DNA of 64,000 nucleotides from Candolleomyces eurysporus. Its lineage: Eukaryota > Basidiomycota > Agaricomycetes > Agaricales > Psathyrellaceae. How positions within the stretch are numbered: position 1 is the stretch's first letter; the number at the start of each line of letters is the position of its first letter. Shown piece after piece: positions 32,796 to 43,183 of the stretch. The stretch lies in assembly GCA_027579435.1 (NCBI GenBank), contig JANBPK010000706.1, positions 353,462 through 417,461 on the forward strand, read 5' to 3'. Both the position numbers and the translations under genes were made by a program. The notes under the pieces are model-generated. The model saw only the letters and a program-made list of their open reading frames with translations, was not told the origin of the DNA and did no database searches.

Positions 32796-33718
32796 ATGAG
32801 AGAACTCGAATGTTTGAGTCAATTACAGGTCGCGCTGCAAAATTTCTACGAGGGTCTTTCGAGTGAATCGACACTGCCGGGTTGGAGGGGTGAGTCACTG
32901 CTTTTGATCACGAGGAGTCAAGCGATGATATGACAGGAAACAAGTGCCGTCAGAACGTCTTTTAGAAAGCTTGTTTTTTTCAGAAGAGGATTGCAAGGCG
33001 TCCGATGACTGTGTCCTCATCTCTGCCTGCGGTCCGCCAAAATTCAACCCAGACGGCAGTCCAAGCCCCGAAATGCGTATCTACTGCGACACCTCTCAAG
33101 GTATAGTGGATGCATATCGATCTGGTTTCTGGACTGATCACCCCCGTTCAATTAGATGGTGGTGGGCTCGCTGACCTCAAAGATGCAATTGCTATCTTTA
33201 ACATTGAACCACATGACCCGCCGATATACCGGGAAGTCTACAACCCAAGCAAAACTTACACCATAGCTTACGACGGGTTCTATATTCTGTTCTCTGCTTA
33301 TTGCATCGTTCAAACGGCCACTCCAGAGTTGGGTCCTAGCGAAATTCACCACATACTCGACGGTTGCCGCTCGGGACTCTATACGGACTATTCCGTATTG
33401 CATACTGGGGTCCATACCCCCAAAGCGATTGCCTATGGGCCTATCGAAGGAAGCTTTGACCAGATCGTAGCGAAGCTAGAATCTTGCGGTGATCAGTACG
33501 CAGAGATGTGGTGGTTCAACCTCATAGGAGACCCAAGGCTCACTGATGACGAGATTATCCATGAAGCGTGGTGGGGGAATGGAAATTTGTGGGTCTACAC
33601 GAGGCCAGACAGGTATAAAGCCATCTCTTTTGAGTGCAAGGAAGCATTTATAACCCTTATTGATGTAGATTTCCCATCTCCAAAGCTCTCAAAGCGGCAC
33701 CTCTGTCCCAATTCATGA
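32796..33718 (+). CDS. Uncharacterised 270-residue protein
   Basis: Three exons fit exactly in phase: 32796-32889, 32945-33100 and 33156-33718. The product starts MRELECLSQLQVALQNFYEG and contains CGPPKFNPDGSPSPEMRIYC, DGFYILFSAYCIVQTATPEL, HHILDGCRSGLYTDYSVLH, GDQYAEMWWFNLIGDPRLTD and EAWWGNGNLWVYTRPDRYKA. It is rich in aromatic residues, with no signal peptide or membrane helix. I do not recognise the family. Its stop (TGA 33716-33718) overlaps an ATG at 33715, which opens the frame of the following F-box gene on the same strand; this is unusual for a nuclear gene. The next gene may really start at 33778, or the two may be related by an unseen splice. Confidence 0.65.
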
Positions 33719-33777
33719 CCCTGTCGGTCTCGGATGGAAATACGTTCAACTCCGAGAGGGCCTCTCCTTCGAGTTCC

Positions 33778-34195
33778 ATGACCAAATTAGACCAGCTCCC
33801 GCTTGAAATACTCTTCATAATTTGCGAACAATCCTGCTTGAAAGCATTCCTCAACGTCCTTGCACTGTCTCGAACCATACGAGAACGACTGATGCCCTTC
33901 ATTGACGACCTGGCCTACAGAGCCATGGAAACTGTCGATCCGTGGTACTTTCCCTCAGTACCAATCAAGACACCCGACCATAAACGACAGCGAGAGGATC
34001 TCGATTGGTGGGAGGAGCAATGGCTCGTTGAGGGCGGCATCAAGGCTGAAGACATTCGTTCGAAAAGTNCCGTGGATGAAATATTGGATCGAGTGTAGTC
34101 GCGACTGCAGTATGCGAAATCGGAAGAGAATATGGGGGATAGCAGAACAGATTAGAGAGCTAGGATATAGGAAAGGGATACTCACTCCTAAATAG
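33778..34195 (+). CDS. Small F-box protein
   Basis: Short single-exon adaptor-like protein. The F-box is at the N-terminus (LDQLPLEILFIICEQSCLKA, then FLNVLALSRTIRERLMPF). The tail has WWEEQWLVEGGIKAEDI and NRKRIWGIAEQIRELGYRKG and ends ILTPK. I prefer the start at 33778 (MTKLDQLP), directly before the F-box; the frame also opens at 33715, overlapping the upstream stop. An N at 34069 shifts the frame to a false stop at 34098. Without it the frame continues PWMKYWIECSRDCSMR to TAG at 34193-34195, agreeing with both relics of the family (8226-8390, 32147-32325). It appears to be the only intact member here. Confidence 0.75.
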
Positions 34196-34542
34196 GTCGC
34201 AAATGCAAGGAGCTTCTGTGTTCTCCATAACTTGAATCGTGATGTCATCATTCGAAGCGAGCACCATCATTCCGCCCTCCATGATAGGAATGGCGCAATT
34301 CGCCCTGTTGAACACTCGCTCATGCTGTCGATCACGTCGCGCTCTCAATGTCGAGGTCTATTTCGATTGGCCCAACCTTTAGCCTGACTCCGTCTCCAGT
34401 AAGTCAGGGTTTAGCATTTAACACTCTTGGAAACCGATTCCGGGTCCGAAATGGTAAGAGCCCCGGCCAAATAAATAGAGAAGGGGCGTATTAATAACTG
34501 GTGGGACAAATTGTGAACCTCTTCCAGACCCATATCCTCGAC
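34196..34542. other. 5' region of the GS-like gene
   Basis: No coding sequence recognised. The promoter should lie here; an AT-rich stretch (aataaatagag) occurs near 34469. Confidence 0.35.
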
Positions 34543-35967
34543 ATGTCTTCCATGGGCGTTACGTACAGTCCTGCGGGACCCGCACTCCCTCACCCAACGA
34601 CAGAGCTTCTCAAGGCTCGTAACATTGGCTATGTCCGCGTGCAGTGGGTCGATCTTACCAACAACATTCGTTATCGAATCCTTCCATTGGCGTATCTGGA
34701 CAAGATACTCAAATCAGAGCGACCTGCGATCCATCTGACGAAGGCCACGTTGGGTTTGGTCTTTCTCTCCATTGCAGATGGCTTTGGCGCCACAGGAGAG
34801 TTTGCCTACGTGTGCGATCTCAACTCTATCAAGATCTGCACGTACGCACCAGGTCATGCCAGCATCATGGGCTGGTTCCAGGAGAAATACCCCCCGCCTG
34901 GCCCAAACCCTTCCTACGATATAAGCCTCTGTCCTCGTACCCTGCTCAAAAGGATCACCGGCGACGCCAAGACCCAGTCCGGGATCGACTTCCTTGTGGG
35001 CTTCGAAACCGAGTTCATCCTGGTAGACAAGAAAACCCATCAGCCCGTGAACCAGCACAATTGGTCCTGTTCTCCCGCCCTTTACACAGGCTCCGTGGAA
35101 ACCGTTGTTCTCCAAGAGATCGCAGACGCATTGGTCGCCGATGGCATCGAGTTGCAGATGTATCACGCCGAAGGAGCGCCAGGTCAATACGAAATCATCA
35201 CGGGCCCTTTGCCACCCCTCCAGGCTGCGGACGCCCTCATTCATACCCGTGAGACCATCTACAACATTGCCAACAAACATGGGCTGCGTACCACCCTTTC
35301 ACCTCGAGTCTTTGATGATTCAGCTGGCAGCGGGACGCATGTCCATATTTCGGTTCACTCTTCTCGGCCAGAAGGGGCAAGCTGGGCCTGGGATGGTATA
35401 GAGCTTCGCCCGTCGGAAGCGTCTTTCCTAGCTGGGGTAATCGATCACCTCCCATCCCTCTGCCTGTTCACACTTCCCTTCTACGCATCATACAATCGCG
35501 TGCTGGATGGAATTTGGTCAGGTGGGACCTACGCCTGCTGGGGAGTCGAACACAGGGAAACGCCTATCAGGTTGTGTAACCACACTTCCCCTTCCAGCCG
35601 TAATTTCGAGGTCAAGATGATGGATGGAACTTCCAGTCCCTACCTTACCCTATCCGGAATTCTAGGCGCGGGATGGGCAGCGGGTATCAATATCCGCAAA
35701 GAGCTCACCCAGAAACCTATCACAGGAACAGCCAGCGCCGTTCAGCTCAGCACAGAAGAACGTGATTCCTTAGGCATCGATAGGAGATTGCCGTCCAATC
35801 TCCTCCAGGCTCAAGAAACATTCAGCAAGGACCAGGTGTTGCGGGATCTGTTGGGGAATGAATTTGTCGACTCTTATCTGAGCGTGAATAGGGCTATTAA
35901 CGAGCGTTTCGATTCTCCTAACACAACGGCTGAAGCCAAACGTGCTTTGCTTATTGAACACTATTAA
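34543..35967 (+). CDS. Glutamine-synthetase-fold protein (FluG C-domain/GSI-like)
   Basis: A 474-residue single-exon protein with both glutamine synthetase domains: N-terminal beta-grasp (YVRVQWVDLTNNIRYRILP, residues 25-110) and catalytic barrel. Metal and substrate motifs are visible: GFETEF (paired Glu), AEGAPGQYEI (paired Glu), GSGTHVHIS (His loop), CWGVEHRETPIRL, and NFEVKMMDGTSSPYLTLSGI. In the last motif the usual E-x-R of classical enzymes is E-V-K. This places it with the fungal stand-alone GS-like or FluG-type proteins rather than housekeeping GSII. It lacks the N-terminal amidohydrolase domain of full FluG. It may ligate an amine other than ammonia to glutamate, or act in signalling; the substrate is unknown. 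I start at the first ATG (34543). No cluster partner for nitrogen metabolism is adjacent. Confidence 0.85.
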   Translation: MSSMGVTYSPAGPALPHPTTELLKARNIGYVRVQWVDLTNNIRYRILPLAYLDKILKSERPAIHLTKATLGLVFLSIADGFGATGEFAYVCDLNSIKICTYAPGHASIMGWFQEKYPPPGPNPSYDISLCPRTLLKRITGDAKTQSGIDFLVGFETEFILVDKKTHQPVNQHNWSCSPALYTGSVETVVLQEIADALVADGIELQMYHAEGAPGQYEIITGPLPPLQAADALIHTRETIYNIANKHGLRTTLSPRVFDDSAGSGTHVHISVHSSRPEGASWAWDGIELRPSEASFLAGVIDHLPSLCLFTLPFYASYNRVLDGIWSGGTYACWGVEHRETPIRLCNHTSPSSRNFEVKMMDGTSSPYLTLSGILGAGWAAGINIRKELTQKPITGTASAVQLSTEERDSLGIDRRLPSNLLQAQETFSKDQVLRDLLGNEFVDSYLSVNRAINERFDSPNTTAEAKRALLIEHY

Positions 35968-36887
35968 TACCTGGATCTCCCCCTACTCCCTGTATTTAGG
36001 AAGTCGAACCAACAAATGAATTTGTGATGTCATCCTCGAAGTATATCAAGTAGAAGGGTCGTGAAAGGCGCGGGGGGATCGCATTTCCCAAAGGCATCGT
36101 ATCAAGTCGGCCCTTCCATTCTCCTGAAGGTAGACTAAAATGTAAGGTATGGTCCAGAACTTCCGGCTGACTACACCAGGCACCGATGCCTTGCGGAGAC
36201 GAACCTTCCAATGAGGCATGAACGTGTCAGTAGCCGTCGTTCTGGGGCGAATTGAATATAAAGAAACGGCGGTGAGAAGATGGCTCGGCGATCATGGACA
36301 GATAGCAGCGATCGACACTCCACCCATTGAAATCCGCTCAACACGCTCCGCTTCTCTCTTCCGCTCCATTGCCATCCGTATACACGAGTCCATCCATGCT
36401 CCGTTCGCGCATCCGACAGATGAATGACTCGCAGTCTGCCTGGCGCACACAGCCCATTCGAAACAGAGGGGACCTAACCCTAGAAAAGTCTCAGCGGTTG
36501 GTCATCAGCCATGGCTCGAGAGCGGGCTCTGAAACACGCAGAGCGCGTTGAGACACACAGTGGAGTAAGAAAGCAGAACGCATAAATTCTGCTACCTTCT
36601 GCTTCTGCAGCCTTAACCATCTGCTACATCTTACCGTTCGACTTGTCCGAGAGTCGAGACCTCTCGACCATTTACCTTCCTTATTCAACAACCTTAACTA
36701 CTTCTTTCGCAAACTAAGGTAACAGGTGAGTTTATTGCCGGGTCCTCATGGCCACCACGCACTGACCAGACTCTCAGCACGATTGATTGGACACACATCA
36801 AAATTATCCTACATATCATCGAAGTAAGCATTGATGTCTCTTCCGGTCTGGATGTCGCCTCACCCTCATCACCCAGGCATCATCGCC
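35968..36887. other. Intergenic and kinase 5' leader
   Basis: No gene recognised. The right part looks like the 5' leader of the kinase gene: pyrimidine-rich sequence and two possible leader introns, one starting GTGAGT at about 36726 and one starting GTAAGC at about 36823 that ends in CAG at about 36876. Confidence 0.4.
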
Positions 36888-38988
36888 ATGTCCAAGTTAC
36901 CTGCCAATGGCGCCCACCCCCCGCTAGGGACGCTCATTCACGACGACACCATCCAACTCGTCAGCGTCCTCGGGAACGGGGGTTACGGAGTCGTCTTCCT
37001 CGGTGTCGACATCTCGAGCAAGAGGCGTCGCAAGTACGCAGTCAAATGCATGAGCAAAGCCAAAGGTCGTCGTACTGCGCACGTACGCGAGCTCAACTTT
37101 CACCTGCAAGTAACGGGACACCCCGGGGTTATCGAGTGTTACGGAGCAGTCGAGGACGACAATTTCACGTACTTCATTATGGAGTACGCAACTTCCAGTG
37201 ACCTCTTTCACCAAATCCTCCACGAGTGTCGGTACTTGGCACAGGATGACACCATCAAATACGTCTTCCTGCAGCTCATCGAGGGCGTCGAGCACTGTCA
37301 CAAGATGGGTGTCTTCCACCGAGACTTGAAGCCCGAGAACGTCATGTGCTTCGACGATGGCCACCGTGTTGCTATTACCGACTTCGGTCTAGCCACCTCC
37401 GACCCTTCGAGCTGTGAATTCCGCACTGGTAGCGTCTACCACATGAGTCCAGGTGCGTGTGTCGGTTTGATAGGAGTCTTGAGACAAAAGCGGACTCACT
37501 TCGTCTCGTTCTCGACACATAGAATGTCAAGCGGGCCACTTTCGAGAAGATGCCTATTCGCCGGTGGCCAATGACGTTTGGTCGCTGGGCATCATCTTGG
37601 TGAATATGGTGACGGGACGGAATCCGTGGAAGTCGGCCACCAAAGAGGACCCCGTCTACCAAAACTACATCCAAGCTCCCCTCACATTCTTTTCCTCCGT
37701 CCTCCCCGTTTCCAACCCGCTAAACAACCTCCTCGTACGAGTCTTGAACCCGGACTGGAAGGCACGGATGTCGCTCCACGATTTCAAGCACGCCATCCAG
37801 GATATTTCGACGTTCTACTCGGTGAATGTGCATTTTGAGGGGAACCTTGCGAGGTACTGTTGGGAGGTTGGAATTAAAGCGAGGACAGACTTGGTTGATG
37901 GGCTTTTCGGGCCCATTCCAAAGCGTCCTGTTCCACCCCCTACGGCGATGAAACAAACAGTGCCAAGGAAACCGGTTTCTCCTATCCGCGAGGAGGCAAA
38001 GGCCAATCCCGTTGAGGTTAGCGGCCCCTCTACCCTGCGCAAACGCGTAGACCCTCCTCTAGCTTCTCCAAAAATCGGAACGCCTACCATTAGGCGACCT
38101 CGTCCTCCCCCCATTCACCCTACCCCTTATCACGCCTCATTAGCCCCTGCCACATCCCCTTGTCATGATAGTATGGTTTCGGTTACTCTCGATGAAGACC
38201 ACGAAGCTAGGGTCCCCGTTCATGTATCGACGTCGATCGAAGGAACGCGTGGCCCATCGTCGCAAGATTCTTCGTTCTCATCGAGCTTCCCGAAGACTCC
38301 AGCTACGTCGCCACATCGTGTGACGATGGTGAAGCGTCGTCCGAGGATACCATCGGAGCAACTCCTTTCACCGTCCTACTCTCCTGCACTCGAGGATCCG
38401 ATGGAATTTTACGGCGTGGAATTCTGTAAGAGGCTAGCTGCACTCCCCAGCGATGCTGATTCGGACGATACGGAGAGCGAAGACGATGGTCTGGTGTCGC
38501 CCTCATCCTCCTCGCGGTACTCGCTCCACGAAGCGCCTGGATGCTTGAGCTGTCGGACGCAGTCTTCAGGAGAGATGAGCTCAGGTTCCAGCTCGACGAG
38601 TGATCCTCTCCCGCAAATCATTCGATATCCCGATATCAGCACGCCGGGACTTTCCAAGCCGATTGATATTGTCGGTGCCCATCCACGACACCCTGCTTCG
38701 CCTCGACAGAACCATAACCCGTCACCGCAGCCGCAGTTCCTTCACCCACATCACCCTCATCCTCATGTCATTGGCAGTCCACACCATGGATTCCGACACC
38801 GTCGGACGCATCCCCCACCTCAACAGCATCCTCTTGCTCATCCTCATTCCCACCAAACACCTCTTCCGCCCCGTCCCGCGGCCGTCCGCGTCGCTGAGCT
38901 GCGCAAGGTCTGGGAAGGAGTGCCGAGACCGACGCAGACGCATGCCGGGATGGCATACGCTTCCGGGCCTGCCCACTGGTATCATTGA
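36888..38988 (+). CDS. Serine/threonine protein kinase with long Ser/Pro-rich tail
   Basis: Eukaryotic protein kinase, 676 residues with exons 36888-37452 and 37523-38988 (70-nt intron). The glycine loop is GNGGYGVVF (about residue 30), followed by the catalytic lysine in YAVKCM, catalytic loop HRDLKPENVMC and DFGLAT. The intron falls exactly inside the SPE motif (MSP|E). DVWSLGIILVNMVTGRNPW closes the lobe. The pattern resembles the Ran1/Pat1, Ksp1 and Sks1-type nutrient- and meiosis-linked kinases, which I infer rather than prove. The C-terminal half is low complexity with an acidic patch (SDADSDDTESEDD) and a His/Pro-rich end, likely disordered and regulatory. I start at MSKLPANG because the upstream ATG at 36834 probably lies in a leader intron. 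Confidence 0.87.
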
Positions 38989-39759
38989 TACCTTCATGCC
39001 TCATCTTCTTTTGATGTAGCATTCCGTTTATTGGATGGAGGAGATCCCTTTATTTTGTATGGGTATGGTATATCGTCGAAACTTCTGGCTGTTCTCCTCA
39101 GCCCGCCTTTTCTTCGTTCACGGTGACTGAACGATGCATGGCTATCTGTAAATTACTTTTTTTGTAAAGTTAGTTAGTTATTCTTGCAGTTTATTGACGT
39201 GATCTTTACCTTTGCAAATGTTTTGCTAGGCGTTGAATCGATTGACGGACGCAGTCATGCTGGACGATGAGTAGGCAGGACCCGTTGGAAAGGTGAGAAA
39301 GATATGGTAAGCGTCTTGGCGTGCCGACTGTCGCTCGTTGATCGCTTGGCAAAATCGGTTATAACTTGAATATCAGAACTCACAAGAGCATATTAGGGTG
39401 TCGAGACGACGTTCTCGAATAACCAGATGACACTGGCGAGTAAAAGCAAGGGGGCAATTCCCCCGTCAGATCCAAGTTCTCTCTGCTGTGCTACACAGCG
39501 AGCTTCACAGCATCCCGATGGTCAGCCAGATGTTTACACCGGGTGGTGCAACCATCAACGATTGATTATACAGCGGTGTGCTGCTGCGCCGAAATTGCTA
39601 TCCGTGGAGGCTCGATTCCGGATCCTTCAGTTGTTTTTCGAAGTGACGGATGATCACCGAAGCAAATATATATCATTAATACACCTCCCAAGTCCTTCAC
39701 CACTTCTCTCTTACTATTTATTTTGTTCATTCAAGCGCTCAACCTCCCCTGCTCAACCC
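38989..39759. other. Intergenic and 5' region of surface-protein copy 1
   Basis: Left half: kinase 3' flank. From about 39390 the sequence matches 42795-43183, the flank of the second copy (shared ggtgtc, agacgacgttctc, gctgtgctacacagcgag), so this is the left arm of a segmental duplication. A TATA-like aatatatatc lies near 39664. Confidence 0.45.
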
Positions 39760-41597
39760 ATGCCCTCGTACTTGGCTACCTATGAAGACACCTCACCATT
39801 CTTTGCTTACGACTGGGGCTGGGGACCAAATAACTCAACGGACGACAATTCTACATATCTGTGCGTCCCAAATCTTTCTTTGCAGTGCGTATTTGACACT
39901 GACTTCCCGCACAGTTATAGTGAAAGCACCTATACGGTCACAGAAACCCAGGGAGCATCCTTTTCCTTCAAATTCTATGGCACAGAAGTGAGCATCTTTG
40001 GTGCCAAACGCGGAAACCATGGACTCTATCAAGCTACCTTGGACGGCATGACCTCACCGGAGGCGACGGGTAAGGTCAATGGGTCGGAACAGTTTCAAGT
40101 GCCACTATACTCCCAAACGGTACAAAAAGGAATGCATACTGTGACTATTACGAATAAGCAAGATGCGCACTTGGACATCGACTTCGTGAGTCTCGCCAGC
40201 ATTCTCCTAGAATTTTGCTTGTTTAGCTCATATTCCAGGTGTCGTGGAAGGCAAGCGTCGGTCGCGACGATGAGCCTCTAATTGTTAACACCTGGCAAGA
40301 TAATCATCCCGCTTTCGTCTACGCTCCTGCAAATGCTTGGAAAACCGATCATCCAACTGTTGGAAGGTTCATGGGGGGAACCGGGCAGTGAGTTGCGTTC
40401 ACTCAATGCTCCAATATTCCGACTTATAAAAGTCTACTCATGCTTCACAGTGCCAGCTCCATTCCCGAGGCTTCGGTCCAATTGACCTTCCAAGTATGTG
40501 CGGAGAAGCTTTTTGTCATTTCAGAGCTCATCTCGTCGCAAGGGTTTGTGGCCCTCTCCAAAAGTGAAGTGAGCTATTTTGGTAATTGAGAGCATTTTCA
40601 CGATAGGCGATGCCATTGCCATCTACGGACCATGTGGATTCCATGGGGCAGTGTATTCGGTGCAGGTTGGGACTGACACACCGAGCACTCACAGTTCCTG
40701 GAAAGCTTGGAGCCTCACACGCCAGTTATTGTATTATGGAGCAAATCTAGGTCCCGGAAATCATACTATCACGCTGAGAGTGGTGCCGTCTAAGGTCGAA
40801 CCGGGGATGCTGGCAATTGATTACGCCGAAATATACACGACGCCTTCTCTCGGTGGGAGGTAAGATAGGTTCTTGACTTAGGTTTGAGAAATTTTATTGA
40901 TCTAGACTGCAGCTATGAAAATGTAGCTCCCTCACCATCTTCGTAAGTTACTGTCAAGGGACTTGCGTTCGAACAATTTCATTGATCTAGGCTGCAGCGT
41001 TGATCCTCCAACCTCCTCCCCATGTCCGTAAGTTATTGTCCAGAGTTTCCTTGAGCTCCACCTATTAACAGCTACGCAGAGGTAAACCTCAGGTTACAGG
41101 GCTTATAGTGGGCATTGCGATCACCAGCACCTTGGCCTTGCTAGCACTCGGTTTGCTAGTGTTCCTATTTGTTTCCCATAAGTATAAGAAAAGCCACTTG
41201 AGTTCTACGCCCACGATATCCCCCTACTCTAATCTGCGGCCATATAATGGCGTGACTTCCCCCGAAGGAGAAGGGAACCATGCTCATAGCCCGCTTTCCT
41301 GCGAGTCCCATCTCACGACTCTCAATTTGCAATTGACTGATTCTGTGCCTGCAGTAGGCTACCTAGATCCATCGCTGCAGCAAGACTCTTCATCAATCAT
41401 GGCTGGTGGTAGCAACGTGAGTGATCCACTTCTTTGTTACCCATATCTCAACTGAGGTCATCTTTTCTTAGTTGAGTCAAGGAGCTGCATTTCACCGACT
41501 TAGGCCTTCCAGGAAGGAGCAAGTCCACACAGAAAATAGACACCCACAATCAGAGAATCCCACATCATCGGCTTTGCCACCAACATATGCACCTTGA
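39760..41597 (+). CDS. Single-pass surface protein with two beta-sandwich-like repeats, copy 1
   Basis: Basidiomycete-type cell-surface protein of unknown ligand. Clear exons: 39760-39860, 39915-40185, 40239-40387, 40451-40493; then an exon near 40600-40860 (phase at its start unresolved), small exons, a membrane exon near 41085-41416, and a last exon about 41471-41597. The ectodomain has two related modules: GASFSFKFYGTEVSIFGAKR with GMHTVTITNKQDAHLDIDFV, and ASVQLTFQ with AIAIYGPCGFHGAVYSVQVG and NHTITLRVVP. Then comes a transmembrane helix, GLIVGIAITSTLALLALGLL, a basic stop-transfer (KYKKS), and a tail of about 120 residues ending LPPTYAP. No signal peptide is seen at MPSYLATYEDTSPFF, so the real start may be in an upstream exon. 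Duplicated at 43184-44720. Confidence 0.65.
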
Positions 41598-42249
41598 TTG
41601 ATTATCTTTTGAAGATTCTGATACCTATGCGAACCGTGTATATCTCGATGAACAAGCGATTGTAACTCTGAAATGTAGATCCTGTCGCCTGACGTTGACA
41701 GACGTGCTCAAGCCCGTTTATGGCATCATGCCCCCGAAATCCCTCTGCGAATTTTCGAAATCATGAATGCCAAGATGAATAACCTGAGTTCGAGTTCCGA
41801 CACTTACGCTCATCTACATCTCAGGCCAACGTTACTATTCTCGTTCTAACACCTCCATTTAACTAGGCTCCGGTTGAAATACTGTCGAAATCGAAGTCGG
41901 TGGGTGATTCTCTGCCTCACAGGTTTTGAGCCTCATTTCTCAACATCCCTGGCACCTATTCTTGTATAACCTGAACCAGGCGTGTAGAGAGTATATATGC
42001 ATCTAAATATTCAAAAATATTTGGGAAAAAAGACGAACAGGACACGTTTTGGACGCATTCAATCACGGCGCGTCGATTTGCTCCCGGGAAGCGCGGCTCT
42101 CAAATGTGCGTTTTCACCCAAACTGCCCAGGTCTCGAACTCGTATTCCTTCTCTGGCCATGTCTGAGAGCCTTCACTCAAGGCAACAGAATAGATGTTCT
42201 TGAAGACCTGAAAAGCATTTCTCGTGAATTTTGTTTGACAGCGTGCAAG
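41598..42249. other. 3' flank of copy 1
   Basis: No gene. About 41598-41910 is similar to 45265-45600, the right arm of the second copy. The remainder is unassigned and may be decayed upstream sequence of the helicase relic. Confidence 0.4.
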
Positions 42250-42560
42250 CAATTTGGTTCCAGAAGGCAGTCCAGGTTATCGTTGTCCTCGTTTCCTGTC
42301 CCAAATACACAGGTCCAAGACTATGGCATATACAAGCTGGTGTGTCAATTGTCCCACACACTCGCGGATCCAGATTCAGTTGCCTTTGCGCCTCGCTTGG
42401 GCAGTGACAGTCCATAAATCTCAGCGCTTGGCTCCTTGACTAAAGATTAGATTTAGCCTTGGCAGTCGAGAATTTGCAACAGGCCTCGCATTTGCCGCTC
42501 CTGTGCGTGCCAAAACATTGGATGGTATTCTATTGATGGAAAATGTAGATTGTGGCAGTA
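42250..42560 (+). pseudogene. Relic of a Helitron/PIF1-type helicase C-terminus
   Basis: In shifting frames the sequence reads CPKYTGPRLWHIQAG, then QLPLRLAWAVTVHKSQRLAP, stop, then SLGSREFATGLAFAA and AKTLDGILLMENVDCGSRI. This is the hallmark end of PIF1-family helicases, which in fungal genomes is most often the helicase domain of Helitron elements (lAwAiTiHKSQG-l followed by fa-GL-fVAlSR). At least two frameshifts and one stop are present, and no Rep domain or Helitron termini were found. It lies exactly between the two copies of the surface-protein segment. Confidence 0.7.
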
Positions 42561-43183
42561 GAATCGGCAAGTTGGGTGGTAAGCATCTACAGTACTGTTT
42601 CGAAGAGTTTCGAAGATAGACATAATAATGGCAATCAAATGGAATTTGCAAAGACGGGAAGCCCAAAGGACTTCCTGTCTTTGTTCACTCTCAGGATACT
42701 AGGATCGACAATGACGTGAACTTTCAGACTGCGAAGAGAGCCTAGGCCGACACGGCGGCCAGTTACCTTGTAGCCAGCCAAAAAAGAGCTTATTGGGGTG
42801 TCAAGACGACGTTCTCAAATAACGTCGGATCAGATGATACTGGTGAGCAACAACAAGGGGGCCAGTCGACCGTCAAATCAGGTTCTCTCTCTGCTGTGCT
42901 ACACAGCGAGCTCCACAACATCGCAATGGTCAGAGGCTTACACCGGGTGGTCTTGAGCTGCATTTATCAACGATTATACAGCGGTGATAATGACCAACAA
43001 TGGCAGTTGCGCTGCAGCGCCGAGATTGCTATCCGTGGAGACTCGATTACGGATCGTTAAGTTGTTTTTCGAAGTGCGGGATGATCACCAAAACAAATAT
43101 AGGCCATTAATACACCTCCCTCGTGCTTCACCACTCCTCTTCCTATTTTCGTTCATTCAAGCGCTCAACCTCCCCCGCCCAAG
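42561..43183. other. 5' region of surface-protein copy 2
   Basis: No gene. From about 42795 onward it matches the 5' region of copy 1 (39390-39759). Confidence 0.4.

Noticed and set aside
34714..35280. Long minus-strand frame opposite the GS-like gene
   Set aside because: Antisense shadow of conserved glutamine-synthetase coding sequence.
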